Below, in pieces: positions 34,575-42,775 of a stretch of DNA of 64,000 nt. The notes beneath the pieces are model-generated. The model saw only the letters and a list, made by a program, of their open reading frames with translations, was not told where the DNA came from and made no database searches. Numbering within the stretch: the first letter of the stretch is position 1; each line of letters opens with the position of its first letter. The translations under genes and the position numbers were made by a program. Origin of the DNA: Pseudomonas nitroreducens (GTDB lineage: Bacteria; Pseudomonadota; Gammaproteobacteria; Pseudomonadales; Pseudomonadaceae); assembly GCF_014204515.1 (NCBI RefSeq), contig NZ_JACHLI010000038.1, positions 3,080 to 67,079 on the forward strand, read 5' to 3'.

Positions 34575-35967
34575 GGCAGGTCCCGGTGGCAAGAGGAAGG
34601 GCGAGGTGGCCGGCGCTCAGTTCGGCGACCTTGGCACCGCAATAGAAGCCCTGGCAGCGCCCCATGCAGGCGCGCGTGCGGCGCTTCAGGCCGCCGAAAT
34701 CCCCCGGCGGCAGTGGGGCCTGGAAGGCCTCGCGGATTTCCCGCGCAGTAACCATTTCGCAATGGCAGACGATTTCCTCGTAGCCGGGCTTCTGCCAGTC
34801 GCGGGGCAGGTGTTCGGCAAGGTTGGGCATCTGCGGCCAGTGCAGGGTTTCCAGAGCCGGGTGCGACTGCTGCCGGGCGTAAAGCCGATAGATATGCCGG
34901 GCGATACCCAGCGCGGCGGTCAGGCCGGTGGAGCGGATGCCGCCGACGGTGATCCAGTGACGCTCGGGCTCCTGGCGGATGCGGTATTCCTTCTTGTCGC
35001 TGGCGGGGCGCAAGCCGGCGTAGGTGGCGGTCACCGGCATGCCGGCGAGGCCGGGAATGCGCGCCTGCGCAGCCTCCATCAACTGCTCCAGGGTCGGGGT
35101 GTCGAGGCCGGCGTGCACGCGGTCGTCCTGCTCTTCGGCCGTGGGGCCGACCAGCAGGTTGCCGAAGATGGTGCGGGTGAAGACGATGCCCTTGGTACGC
35201 TCGTTGGGCACCGGCAGGATGATGTGGCCGATCAGTCGCGAGGCGGCCTTGTCGTACACCACGAACTGGCCCTTGCGCGGGTGGATGCTGAAGCTGGCTT
35301 CGCCCAGCAGGCGTTCCTCCAGGCGATCGCCGTACAGGCCGGCGCAGTTGACCACCGTGCGGGCGCGCCAGGCGCCGGATTCGCTGCGTAGCGTCCAGCA
35401 GTCGCCGTCGAACTCGCCGCCAGTGATTTCCGTGCCCAGTCGTACCTCGGCGCCGTGGGCCAGCGCCTGGCGCAGGTAGGCCAGGGGCGCGGACCAGGGG
35501 TCGATCAGGTGTTCGCCGGGAACCCGCACCGCGCCCAGGGCGGAGTTTGCCAGCGACGGCTCGCTGGCGCGCAATGCTTCGCGCCCCAGCAGGGTCGTGT
35601 CGGTGACGCCATTGGTGTGGGCCTGGGCGACGATCGCGTCCAGCCGGTCGAGGTCTTCCTCGTTCCAGGCCACGACCAGGGCGCCGGTTTCCAGCAGCGG
35701 CAGGTTCATCTGCCGGTGGATGTCCAGGTACTCGCGGTAACCCTCCTGCATGCAGGCCAGCTCGACGCTGCCGGGCGGCGCGTCGAAGCCGGTGTGCAGG
35801 ATCGCGCTGTTGCCCTTGCTGGCGCCGGAGAGGATGTCCGCCCCGCGCTCTATCAGCAGTACCCGGGCACCTTCCAGGGTGAAGCGCCGCGCCATGGCGC
35901 ATCCCACCACGCCGCCGCCGATGACGGCGACGTCAAAGGGCATATCCTTTGTGGATGATTCGGTCAT
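34561..35967 (-). CDS. GlpA-like FAD dehydrogenase with Fe-S domain
   Basis: A 468-residue protein. Residues ~10-370 form a DAO/glycerol-3-phosphate dehydrogenase-type FAD domain: VAVIGGGVVGCAMARRF, SKGNSAILHTGFDAPPGS and RSTGLTAALGIARHI. Residues ~400-450 form a BFD-like [2Fe-2S] domain with four cysteines in IVCHCEMVT and RACMGRCQGFYC. This pairing is that of anaerobic-type GlpA and its relatives. First gene of the operon with the second FAD enzyme and the FGGY kinase, so oxidation and phosphorylation of one substrate class are linked. A DeoR regulator gene lies upstream on the same strand. GTTAC/GGTAAC repeats lie just before the start. The true substrate is not known. Confidence 0.88.
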   Translation of the reverse strand: MTESSTKDMPFDVAVIGGGVVGCAMARRFTLEGARVLLIERGADILSGASKGNSAILHTGFDAPPGSVELACMQEGYREYLDIHRQMNLPLLETGALVVAWNEEDLDRLDAIVAQAHTNGVTDTTLLGREALRASEPSLANSALGAVRVPGEHLIDPWSAPLAYLRQALAHGAEVRLGTEITGGEFDGDCWTLRSESGAWRARTVVNCAGLYGDRLEERLLGEASFSIHPRKGQFVVYDKAASRLIGHIILPVPNERTKGIVFTRTIFGNLLVGPTAEEQDDRVHAGLDTPTLEQLMEAAQARIPGLAGMPVTATYAGLRPASDKKEYRIRQEPERHWITVGGIRSTGLTAALGIARHIYRLYARQQSHPALETLHWPQMPNLAEHLPRDWQKPGYEEIVCHCEMVTAREIREAFQAPLPPGDFGGLKRRTRACMGRCQGFYCGAKVAELSAGHLALPLATGTCHDSH

Positions 35968-35970
35968 CTT

Positions 35971-36002
35971 GTTACTGTTTCCTGAGGTAACACTGCGGTA
36001 AC
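35971..36002. promoter_or_regulatory. GTTAC/GGTAAC repeats, likely DeoR operator
   Basis: GTTACT (35971), GGTAAC (35986) and GGTAAC (35997) lie directly before the GlpA-like start; the two GGTAAC copies are 11 bases apart, one helical turn. The same half-sites recur at 36969 and 36998 upstream of the DeoR gene. The neighbouring DeoR regulator is the obvious candidate to bind them. Confidence 0.5.
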
Positions 36003-36145
36003 TGGGTTTTTTCTCCCGAATAATTGGCAGTGTTGTTGAAATTCTGTTGTTTTAATGTGGCTTCGAATTTCTATTCAGTCAACAGTGACCCGGCCGACGG
36101 TGGATTCGACCAGTCGCGGCGCATGCCTGGAATACCGGCGGGGGA

Positions 36146-36922
36146 TCAGGGCAGTGGGTTGCGCTGCGGCACCACATGGATCTCCACCCCTGCGTCGTTC
36201 AAGGCCTCCAGCAGCGCGCCCGTCGGTTGGCTATCCACCACCAGGCGATCGATCCGGCTGAGCGGGAAAACCTTGAACAGTGCGCGACGCCCCATTTTCG
36301 ACGAGTCGGCGATGACCGTCAGGCTGCGTGCCTGGGCGATCATGGCGCGGGCGACTTCGGCTTCGTCGATGGAGAAGTCCATGGCGCCGTCGCAGTCCAG
36401 GGCGCCGATGGTGATCACCGCGTGCTCGGCATTGAACCGGCTGATCTGTTCCAGGGCCAGGGCGCCGACATTCTGCTGCGACTCCGGGCGGAACTCGCCG
36501 CCGACCATGAACACCCGATTGCCGGTGGCGCTGGCCTCATTGGCGATCAGCAGCGAATTGGTGATCACCGTCATGCGGTTGAGCCGCGCCAGCTCGCGGC
36601 CGAACAGCAGGGTGGTGGTGCCGGTGTCGATGAAGATGCTGTCGCCGGGGGCGAACAGCCCGGCGGCGTAGCGGGCGATGGCGCGCTTCTCCTGGGCGTG
36701 CTCGCTCAGGCGGGTCTGGAAGGCGTTCTCGTGTTCGCCGCTGGGCGGCAGCGCCGCGCCGCCGTGGAACTTGGTGACGTGGCCGCTGGCGGACAGTTCG
36801 GCGAGATCGCGGCGGATGGTTTCCTGGGAGGTGGCGAGCTGGCGCGCCAGTTCATCCACCGAGATGCGCTCGCGCTGGCGAAGCAGTTCGAGGATCTGTT
36901 GCCGTCTTTCGTTGGGGCGCAT
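36146..36922 (-). CDS. DeoR/GlpR-family repressor
   Basis: A 258-residue regulator. The N-terminal DeoR helix-turn-helix reads RRQQILELLRQRERISVDELARQLATSQETIRRDLAEL, and the effector domain carries IFIDTGTTTLLFGREL (phosphosugar-binding loop) and VIADSSKMGRRALFKV. GlpR-like repressors respond to a phosphorylated sugar or polyol, which here would be made by the kinase in the operon. ATG 36922 has AGGAGA six bases upstream; a longer frame to 37039 lies in the operator region. The gene reads toward the GlpA-like operon and is divergent from the EutH-type transporter, so it can control both. Confidence 0.92.
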   Translation of the reverse strand: MRPNERRQQILELLRQRERISVDELARQLATSQETIRRDLAELSASGHVTKFHGGAALPPSGEHENAFQTRLSEHAQEKRAIARYAAGLFAPGDSIFIDTGTTTLLFGRELARLNRMTVITNSLLIANEASATGNRVFMVGGEFRPESQQNVGALALEQISRFNAEHAVITIGALDCDGAMDFSIDEAEVARAMIAQARSLTVIADSSKMGRRALFKVFPLSRIDRLVVDSQPTGALLEALNDAGVEIHVVPQRNPLP

Positions 36923-36968
36923 GCGCCGTCTCCTGCTGGCCGCTTTGCCACCTGGCTGGGCGGCGACT

Positions 36969-37003
36969 GTTACCGCGGCACACCTTTGGGGCGACCCGGT
37001 AAC
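36969..37003. promoter_or_regulatory. GTTACC/GGTAAC inverted repeat
   Basis: GTTACC (36969-36974) and GGTAAC (36998-37003) form an inverted pair in the gap between the DeoR gene and the EutH-type gene. They match the half-sites at 35971-36002. Confidence 0.45.
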
Positions 37004-37171
37004 CGTGGCGCGGGCCTGGCGAGGCGCGGGCTGCGGCAAATCTGTACGAATGTAGAAACTATCCCACAGCCATTTCGGGCGTTTCCCGACAAGGTCCCGG
37101 GCATCTGGGGCTGTGGTTTTTTTGCCAATCTAGGCAGATTAAATACTCAAATCAACAATAAAACCAAAAAT

Positions 37172-37186
37172 TGGCACGCAGCGTGC
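37172..37186 (+). promoter_or_regulatory. Possible sigma-54 promoter of the EutH-type gene
   Basis: TTGGCACGCAGCGTGC has the GG-N10-GC spacing and the TGGCACG half of a sigma-54 promoter, but GTGC in place of TTGC. It lies 96 bases before the transporter start. No enhancer-binding regulator is nearby, so this is tentative. Confidence 0.4.
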
Positions 37187-37281
37187 GAATGAACATTCAC
37201 CAATGAAGATCCACGGATGCATCGGCCGTCACGGACCGGGCAAGCTGACCAACAAGACTGATTGAGGGGAGGGCACGGCGC

Positions 37282-38517
37282 ATGGCCGAGTTCGGAAACT
37301 ATGTGATCTATCTGATCATGCTGGGCGCGGTGATCGGCGCGGTGGCTTCGATCCTGCGGCCCGACAGCGGGCTGGGGCGCGAGTTCGTCAACGGGATTCA
37401 TTCCATCGGCCCGGTGTTCCTGGCGCAGGCCGGGATCATGGTGGCGATTCCCTACCTGTCCAAGGGCATTTCCCATGCGCTGGGGCCGTTCTTCCAGGCG
37501 CTGGGTTCGGACGTCTCCATCGCCGCGCTGTCGATCATCGCCGTGGACATGGGCGGCTATCAGCTCGCCGATGCGCTGACCGCCAACCGCGACATGTGGA
37601 TCACCGCCATGCTGGTGGGCTACACCTCCGGCGCCACCATCGTCTACCTGATCCCGGTGGGCTTGACCATGCTGGAGCGCAAGGACCACAAGTACCTGGC
37701 CCTGGGTGCCATGGCGGGGTTGATCAGCATTCCCTTCGCCGTCCTCGCCTCGCTGCTGCTGATCACCCTCAACAACCTGCCGGTGCGGGAACTGGTGTCC
37801 ACCAGCGCGCCCGCCGTGCATTACCTGTCGTTGAGCTTCGTCGGCATGCTGCAGTTGCTCAGCCCGCTGTTCGTCTTCTGCTTCCTGCTGGCGGCGGGGC
37901 TGAAATACCGGCCGACCGCGATGGTCACCGGCTTCCTGGTGTTCGGCAAGATCATGGACGCCTTCATCAAGATGGCGCTGGCGCTGTCCATCGTCGAGCA
38001 CTTCACCGGGGTGTTCACCAAGGTCTTCGGCGGCTGGGGTTTCGACCCGATGTTCGCCGACCAGAAGGAGCTGTTCCGCGCCATCGAGATCGCCGGCTAC
38101 ATCGGCATCATGCTCGCCGGTACCTTCCCGATCTGCTACCTGTTCCAGCGCTACTGCAAGCGCCCGATGGAGATCCTCGGCGGCCAGCTGCACCTCTCGC
38201 GCATCGGCGCCACGGGCTTCGTCATGGTGCTGGCGAACATCATCGCCACCTACCACCTGTTCAAGTACATGAACGCCCGCGACAATGTGCTCTGCGTGGC
38301 CCTGGGTGTCTGCGCCCAGGCCACCATCGGTGATCACCTGGCCTTCACCGCTAACTTCCAGCCGTCGCTGATCCTGCCGGTCCTGCTGGGCAAGCTGTTC
38401 GGCGGCATGCTGGCGGTGTTCATCGCGATCAGGATTTCCGTGCCGGCGGCTGAACGCTATGCCCTGCTGGAGCCGAAGGTCGACGAAGAGTCCGACGGCG
38501 CCCTGCGTACCGCCTGA
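37282..38517 (+). CDS. EutH-family transporter
   Basis: A 411-residue inner-membrane protein with about ten membrane segments. IHSIGPVFLAQAGIMVAIPYLS, then VDMGGYQLADALTANRDMWITAMLVGYTSGATIVYLIPVGLTML, match the pattern of EutH, the ethanolamine facilitator. No other eut gene (ammonia lyase, microcompartment shell) is present; it stands with a kinase, two FAD enzymes and a DeoR regulator instead. GAGGGGAGGG lies before the ATG. It may import the substrate of that pathway, perhaps an amino alcohol or small polyol. It is followed by the DUF1937 gene after 69 bases. Confidence 0.85.
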   Translation: MAEFGNYVIYLIMLGAVIGAVASILRPDSGLGREFVNGIHSIGPVFLAQAGIMVAIPYLSKGISHALGPFFQALGSDVSIAALSIIAVDMGGYQLADALTANRDMWITAMLVGYTSGATIVYLIPVGLTMLERKDHKYLALGAMAGLISIPFAVLASLLLITLNNLPVRELVSTSAPAVHYLSLSFVGMLQLLSPLFVFCFLLAAGLKYRPTAMVTGFLVFGKIMDAFIKMALALSIVEHFTGVFTKVFGGWGFDPMFADQKELFRAIEIAGYIGIMLAGTFPICYLFQRYCKRPMEILGGQLHLSRIGATGFVMVLANIIATYHLFKYMNARDNVLCVALGVCAQATIGDHLAFTANFQPSLILPVLLGKLFGGMLAVFIAIRISVPAAERYALLEPKVDEESDGALRTA

Positions 38518-38586
38518 TCAGCATTTTCCCTTGAGGCCTGCTTCGACACGTGTCGCAGCAGGCCCTTTCATTTGAAGAGGTTCTCC

Positions 38587-38943
38587 ATGCGCAAGATTTT
38601 CCTGGCCTGCCCCTACAGTCACGCCGACGCCCAGATCGTCGAGCAGCGCTTTGCCGCCTGCAACCAGGTGGCAGCTGCGATCGTCAAGGCGGGGCATGCG
38701 GTCTACAGCCAGGTGTCCATGTCCCATCCGATCAACCGTTGCCTGCCGGAGCTGGATCGCGCCGCCATCGGCAAGATGTGGGGCCCGGTGGATACCTTCT
38801 TCATGGAGGCGCTGGAAGAGTTGATCGTGCTGGATCTGGAAGGCTGGGATCAGAGCGCCGGGATTCGCCGCGAAATCGAGTTCTTCGAAGCGCGCGGCCT
38901 GCCGGTGAACCTGTGGAGCCAGGTGAAGCACGAGTTCAACTGA
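38587..38943 (+). CDS. DUF1937 protein, deoxyribosyltransferase-like fold
   Basis: A 118-residue soluble protein. The start KIFLACPYSHADAQIVEQRFAACNQVAAAIVKAG and the later VYSQVSMSHPIN and LIVLDLEGWDQSAGIRREIEFFEARGLPV are characteristic of DUF1937, which shares the fold of nucleoside 2-deoxyribosyltransferases; the WDQSxGIRxEIxFF segment holds the Glu that acts as nucleophile in that family. The enzymatic role of DUF1937 is not established. ATG 38587 has GAAGAGG upstream. It follows the EutH-type gene on the same strand, so it may belong to that pathway, for example by handling a ribosyl or nucleoside-like intermediate. Confidence 0.8.
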   Translation: MRKIFLACPYSHADAQIVEQRFAACNQVAAAIVKAGHAVYSQVSMSHPINRCLPELDRAAIGKMWGPVDTFFMEALEELIVLDLEGWDQSAGIRREIEFFEARGLPVNLWSQVKHEFN

Positions 38944-39035
38944 GCAGACGCGAGCGAAGGGTGCCGCCTTGCAGGTGCGGGGCATGACCGCGATCGCGCG
39001 GTTAGTGCGCTGCTACAGGGAAGCCCGCACCCTTG

Positions 39036-39070
39036 AAAAAAAGCCGGAGCTGCTGGGCAGCTCCGGCTTT
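39036..39070. terminator. Terminator for sbp (and DUF1937 gene)
   Basis: AAAGCCGGAGCTGC, loop TGG, GCAGCTCCGGCTTT. The minus strand ends with a run of seven T, so it stops sbp best; the plus strand has a weaker tail. Confidence 0.88.
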
Positions 39071-39079
39071 CATGTTTTT

Positions 39080-39152
39080 GTAGGAGCGGATTCATCCGCG
39101 ATCCGGCCGCGAGGCCGGTGGTGGGTCGATCGCGGACGAAGTCCGCTCCTAC
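39080..39152. repeat. REP-like palindrome (family A)
   Basis: GTAGGAGCGGATTCATCCGC...GATC is mirrored by GATCGCGGACGAAGTCCGCT...CCTAC around about 25 bases, between the terminator and the sbp stop. Confidence 0.8.
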
Positions 39153-39185
39153 GCCCGTGCCCAATATCGGCGCAGGGCGCCCGGA

Positions 39186-40184
39186 TCAGTTCGGGGTGTA
39201 GATCTGGTCGAACACACCGCCGTCAGCGAAGTGGGTCTTCTGCACGGTGCGCCAGTCGCCGAAGGTCTTCACTACCGAGAAGAAGTCCACCTTGGGGAAG
39301 CGGTCGGAGAACTTGGCCAGCACTTCCGGGTTGCGCGGACGCAGGTAGTTGTTCGCGGCGATGGTCTGGCCTTCGTCGGACCACAGGTACTTCAGGTAGG
39401 CCTCGGCCTCGGCGCGGGTGCCTTTCTTGTCCACTACCTTGTCGACCACGGCCACCGGCGGTTCGGCTTCGGCCGAAACGCTCGGGTAGACCACTTCGAA
39501 GCCGCCACGGCCGAACTCGCGGGCGATCATCTCGGCTTCGTTCTCGAAGGTCACCAGCACGTCGCCGATCTGGTTCTGCATGAAGGTGGTGGTCGCTGCG
39601 CGGCCGCCGGTGTCCAGCACCGGGACGTTCTTGAACAGCTGGGCGACGAATTCCTTGGCCTTGGCTTCATCGGCGCCATGCTTCTGCGCGTAGCCCCAGG
39701 CGGAGAGGTAGGTGTAGCGGCCATTGCCGGAGGTCTTGGGGTTCGGCACCACCACCTGGATGCCCGGCTTGACCAGGTCGTCCCAGTCCTTCAGGCCCTT
39801 GGGGTTGCCCTTGCGCACGATGAACACGGTGGCCGAGGTGAAGGGCGCGCTGTCGTTGGGCAGGCGGGTCGCCCAGTCCTTGGGCACCAGGCCGCCGTTG
39901 TCGGCCAGGGCGTCGATGTCGGTGGCCTGGTTCATGGTGATGACGTCGGCCGGCAGGCCGTCGATTACTGCACGGGCCTGTTTGCTGGAACCGCCGTGGG
40001 ACATCTGGATGGTGATCTTCTCGCCTTTCTCGGCCTGCCAGTGTTTCTGGAAGGCGGCGTTGTAGTCCTTGTAGAAGTCGCGCATCACGTCGTAGGAGAC
40101 GTTGAGCAGGGGCTGGGCAGCCTGGGCGGCGGAAGCCAGGGCGAGGCCGGCGGCCAGCAGCGAGGCGCTGAACAGACGTTTCAC
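39186..40184 (-). CDS. sbp: Sulfate-binding periplasmic protein
   Basis: A 332-residue binding protein that delivers sulfate to the CysTWA importer. The signal peptide covers residues 1-~22 (ending AQA before AQPLLNVSYDVMRDFYKDYN). The sulfate loop QMSHGGSSKQARAVIDGLPADVITMNQATDID, KTSGNGRYTYLSAWGYA and TTTFMQNQIGDVLVTFENEA are hallmarks. No permease or ATPase gene is next to it; as in P. aeruginosa it stands apart from cysTWA. Such genes are normally induced by sulfur shortage through CysB. A T-tailed hairpin and a REP repeat follow the stop. Confidence 0.95.
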   Translation of the reverse strand: MKRLFSASLLAAGLALASAAQAAQPLLNVSYDVMRDFYKDYNAAFQKHWQAEKGEKITIQMSHGGSSKQARAVIDGLPADVITMNQATDIDALADNGGLVPKDWATRLPNDSAPFTSATVFIVRKGNPKGLKDWDDLVKPGIQVVVPNPKTSGNGRYTYLSAWGYAQKHGADEAKAKEFVAQLFKNVPVLDTGGRAATTTFMQNQIGDVLVTFENEAEMIAREFGRGGFEVVYPSVSAEAEPPVAVVDKVVDKKGTRAEAEAYLKYLWSDEGQTIAANNYLRPRNPEVLAKFSDRFPKVDFFSVVKTFGDWRTVQKTHFADGGVFDQIYTPN

Positions 40185-40266
40185 GAGCAGTTCCTTTTGG
40201 CAGTGTGGTTGGATGTCGATTATGCCGACAGGTTATATGGCACTTAAATACTTAAAGGCTATTTGC

Positions 40267-40890
40267 TTATGCGGGGAGCAGGGTGCGCAATTCATCTTCC
40301 AGGTTCTTCCGCGCAGGCGCTTCCCAATCCTGCCGCAACGACGGCAGCTGGTAGAGCTGCGGCTGGTCGAGCAACTGGCGGAGTACCTTGGCGCGCCCGG
40401 CGTTGAACAGCGCTTCGGGCACCCACGCATACTCGCGGCGAACGGCGGCCTGGTACTGCGCGTAAACGGGCGGGGTGCTGGCGAGGATCGACAGGTCGAT
40501 GTCCGCCACCAGCGCGGCATCCTCGGCCAGTCCGCCGGCCTGGTGACAGGTCGCCAGGATCAGCGCCTGCAGCGCATCGCCATGCCGGTCGAGGCCCGCG
40601 TCGGCGAGCCATTCACGGGCAAGCTGGGCGCTGGCGGCCTCGTTGTCCTGGCGCCGGGTGTCGTAGATCACATCGTGCAGCCACAGGGCCAGCTCGACCT
40701 GCGCGGGATGCCGGGCCAGGTCGCGCAGGCGGTCGAGATGAGCCAGGCAGGCGAGGATGTGCTGCGTGCCGTGGTAGTGGCGGTCGGCGCCGCCGTAGTG
40801 GCGTTCCAGCGCGGCGAAGCTGCCCGGCGGCGGGGTGCTGCCGAGCTGGCGCCAGAGGGATTCCCAGCGCTGCGGGTCGAATGCGGGCAT
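40267..40890 (-). CDS. Predicted metal-dependent HD hydrolase
   Basis: A 207-residue soluble protein of the COG4339 type. Ligands are visible in HYHGTQHILACLAHLD (His), LALWLHDVIYDTRRQDNEAASA (His-Asp pair and following Asn-Glu), LATCHQA and LVADIDLSILAS (Asp). Members are called predicted HD-superfamily phosphohydrolases, but no substrate is established. Same strand as muiA, with a 72-base gap upstream, and 82 bases before sbp. No link in function to these neighbours is evident. Confidence 0.88.
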   Translation of the reverse strand: MPAFDPQRWESLWRQLGSTPPPGSFAALERHYGGADRHYHGTQHILACLAHLDRLRDLARHPAQVELALWLHDVIYDTRRQDNEAASAQLAREWLADAGLDRHGDALQALILATCHQAGGLAEDAALVADIDLSILASTPPVYAQYQAAVRREYAWVPEALFNAGRAKVLRQLLDQPQLYQLPSLRQDWEAPARKNLEDELRTLLPA

Positions 40891-40962
40891 CGGTGCTCCA
40901 GGAAAGCCAGGGTCGCCCGGCAGCCTAGCAGGCCTGCCGGGCGATGACTGCCCCCGGAGGTG

Positions 40963-42624
40963 TCAGTCCAGCCCGCTGACTTCCAGCTCCTTGGGATACT
41001 CGACGCTGAACTTGAAGGTGGTGCTGCGCTTCTCGCCCGGCTTCAGCTGCCAGTCCCACAGCAGCTTGCCGTCGTCCTCCTGGGTGACCGCCTGGCCTTG
41101 TGGCTCCAGCAGCGCCACCTTGATCTGCTCGTTGCGCGACACCGGCAACTGGTCCTTGAACTGCAGGCGCTGCTCGGTCTTGTGGTTGTTCTGCGCGTCG
41201 ATGCGGAACTCGTAGGTGACGCGCTTGCGACCGCCGGTAAGGCCGGTGTAGTCGGTGTAGCGGTTGACCAGCTTGCGCTTGATCGACAGGGCTTCGTCGC
41301 CGCCCAGGGCCAGCTCGAAGGTCTCGCCGGGCATCACCGCGCGCAGCTGGCCACTGGCGACGAAGGTGTTGCCCAGGTAGGTGTTGAGGGTGCCGGGCAG
41401 CAGCGGATAGTCGCTGGCGTTGCGCGTATCGGCCTGCAGGTAGGCGGCTTCGCGCAGCGACGGCGTGGCCAGGTAGCGGAAGGTCGCCGGCAGCTTGAAC
41501 TGGGCGATGGAGACCTTCTGCGAGCTGCCGTCGCTGTTCAGCGTGGCGCGGGTGGGGATATGGAAGGAGGCGCTGGTGGTGGCGCCGCTGACCTCGGCCA
41601 CGGCCGCCGGCATCTCTGCCAGGGCATCGGCGGCGGCCATCTTCTCGTCCGCGGCGAAACGCTGGGCCTTCTTCACTTCCATCGCCATCGTCGGTGCGGC
41701 CGGCGCAGGCATGGCGATGGAGTTGAGCATCTTCGCGCGGTCCATGGCGGTGTCGACGAACCAGGGCGACAGCGCCGGTACGTTGCTGCCCAGGTTCGGC
41801 CGGGCGGTGGACAGGGTCAGGTCGACGTCGGTCCAGTCCTCGCCGCTGCTCTGCCGGACTATGCCCTGGTAGGTCATCTCGATCTGCTTTTCGCCATCGC
41901 GCAGGCGCGCGTCGTAGGCCGGGCGCCAGGAGGCGTCGTACAGCGTGTAGCTCAGCTGCAGCTGCACCTGCGCGGGCTTCTCCAGCGCCACGCGGAGGAT
42001 CGCGCGCTTGTAGTGGGTGCCGTCGCCGGCCAGATGGCTGCGCTGGTTCTCCAGCTCCTGCTTGCGTTGCTGCAATTCCTCGCCCTGCTGGTCGAGCTTG
42101 CGTTGTTCTTCGAGGATGTGGCCGAGGTTGCCTTCGCTCAGCTGCAGCAGGTTCTTCAGTTCTTCGATGCTTGGCAGCGCCTGGTTCTTGCCCGGCTTGG
42201 TGCTGCTGGCCTGGATGTCGGCGAGGAACTGCTTCTGGTTCTCCAGCACGCTGCCGCGGTCGCTGATCTCGCGCTCCTGCCGTTCGATGTCGCGCAGCTG
42301 GGCATCCAGCTGTTGCAGGCGATTGTCCTGCGACGGCGGCGAAACCTGCGGCGCGCTGCTGACGTCGAGCAGGGTCGCGGCGGCGCTGGCGCTGAGCGAG
42401 GCCTGCAGGCTGTTGTCGTCGATGCGCAGGGGCAACTGCTCCAGGGCGATCTCATGCTGGCCGGCGGGCAGTTGCAGGGTAGCGGTGCGGGTGACGATGG
42501 CACGGTCGGTGTAGACGGTGACCGCGCTGATGCGGCTGTCGGCCACCTGCGGCGCGGCCAGCAGCGAGGTGCTGGCCAGCGCGCCAGCCAGGGCAATCAT
42601 CAGTGGGTGGATACGAAAGGGCAT
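40963..42624 (-). CDS. muiA: DUF4139 protein, mucoidy inhibitor MuiA family
   Basis: A 553-residue exported protein. Residues 1-~23 form a signal peptide (ending LLA before APQVADSRISAVTVYTDRAIVTRT, the DUF4140 start). Residues ~95-200 are a long coiled coil (many Gln, Glu and Lys, e.g. LEEQRKLDQQGEELQQRKQE). From about 215 the DUF4139 beta domain begins (LQLSYTLYDASWRPAYDARL) and runs to the end. MuiA of P. aeruginosa lowers alginate mucoidy when overexpressed; the mechanism is unknown. ATG 42624 begins the signal peptide and has GAGGTGAG upstream; an open frame to 42810 is rejected. Confidence 0.9.
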   Translation of the reverse strand: MPFRIHPLMIALAGALASTSLLAAPQVADSRISAVTVYTDRAIVTRTATLQLPAGQHEIALEQLPLRIDDNSLQASLSASAAATLLDVSSAPQVSPPSQDNRLQQLDAQLRDIERQEREISDRGSVLENQKQFLADIQASSTKPGKNQALPSIEELKNLLQLSEGNLGHILEEQRKLDQQGEELQQRKQELENQRSHLAGDGTHYKRAILRVALEKPAQVQLQLSYTLYDASWRPAYDARLRDGEKQIEMTYQGIVRQSSGEDWTDVDLTLSTARPNLGSNVPALSPWFVDTAMDRAKMLNSIAMPAPAAPTMAMEVKKAQRFAADEKMAAADALAEMPAAVAEVSGATTSASFHIPTRATLNSDGSSQKVSIAQFKLPATFRYLATPSLREAAYLQADTRNASDYPLLPGTLNTYLGNTFVASGQLRAVMPGETFELALGGDEALSIKRKLVNRYTDYTGLTGGRKRVTYEFRIDAQNNHKTEQRLQFKDQLPVSRNEQIKVALLEPQGQAVTQEDDGKLLWDWQLKPGEKRSTTFKFSVEYPKELEVSGLD

Positions 42625-42775
42625 GTGCTCACCTCGACGAGGCCGTTCCATGGGAGGCGGCCGGCACTGCGGAACGCCACCTTGGCGTCCGTCCATGCTG
42701 CCTGTGACGACGGTGAGCGGCAGAACGGGTTGAGCCTGGGGTTGAGCGTCGCGAGATGACCGACGAACGGTTCCT

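Noticed and set aside
34571..35902. 443-codon frame in another phase on the same strand as the GlpA-like gene
   Set aside because: It is an Arg/Pro-rich out-of-frame reading of the GlpA-like gene, without motifs.
37282..38517. Ethanolamine utilisation operon
   Set aside because: Only the EutH-type carrier is present; no ammonia-lyase, reactivase or shell genes accompany it.
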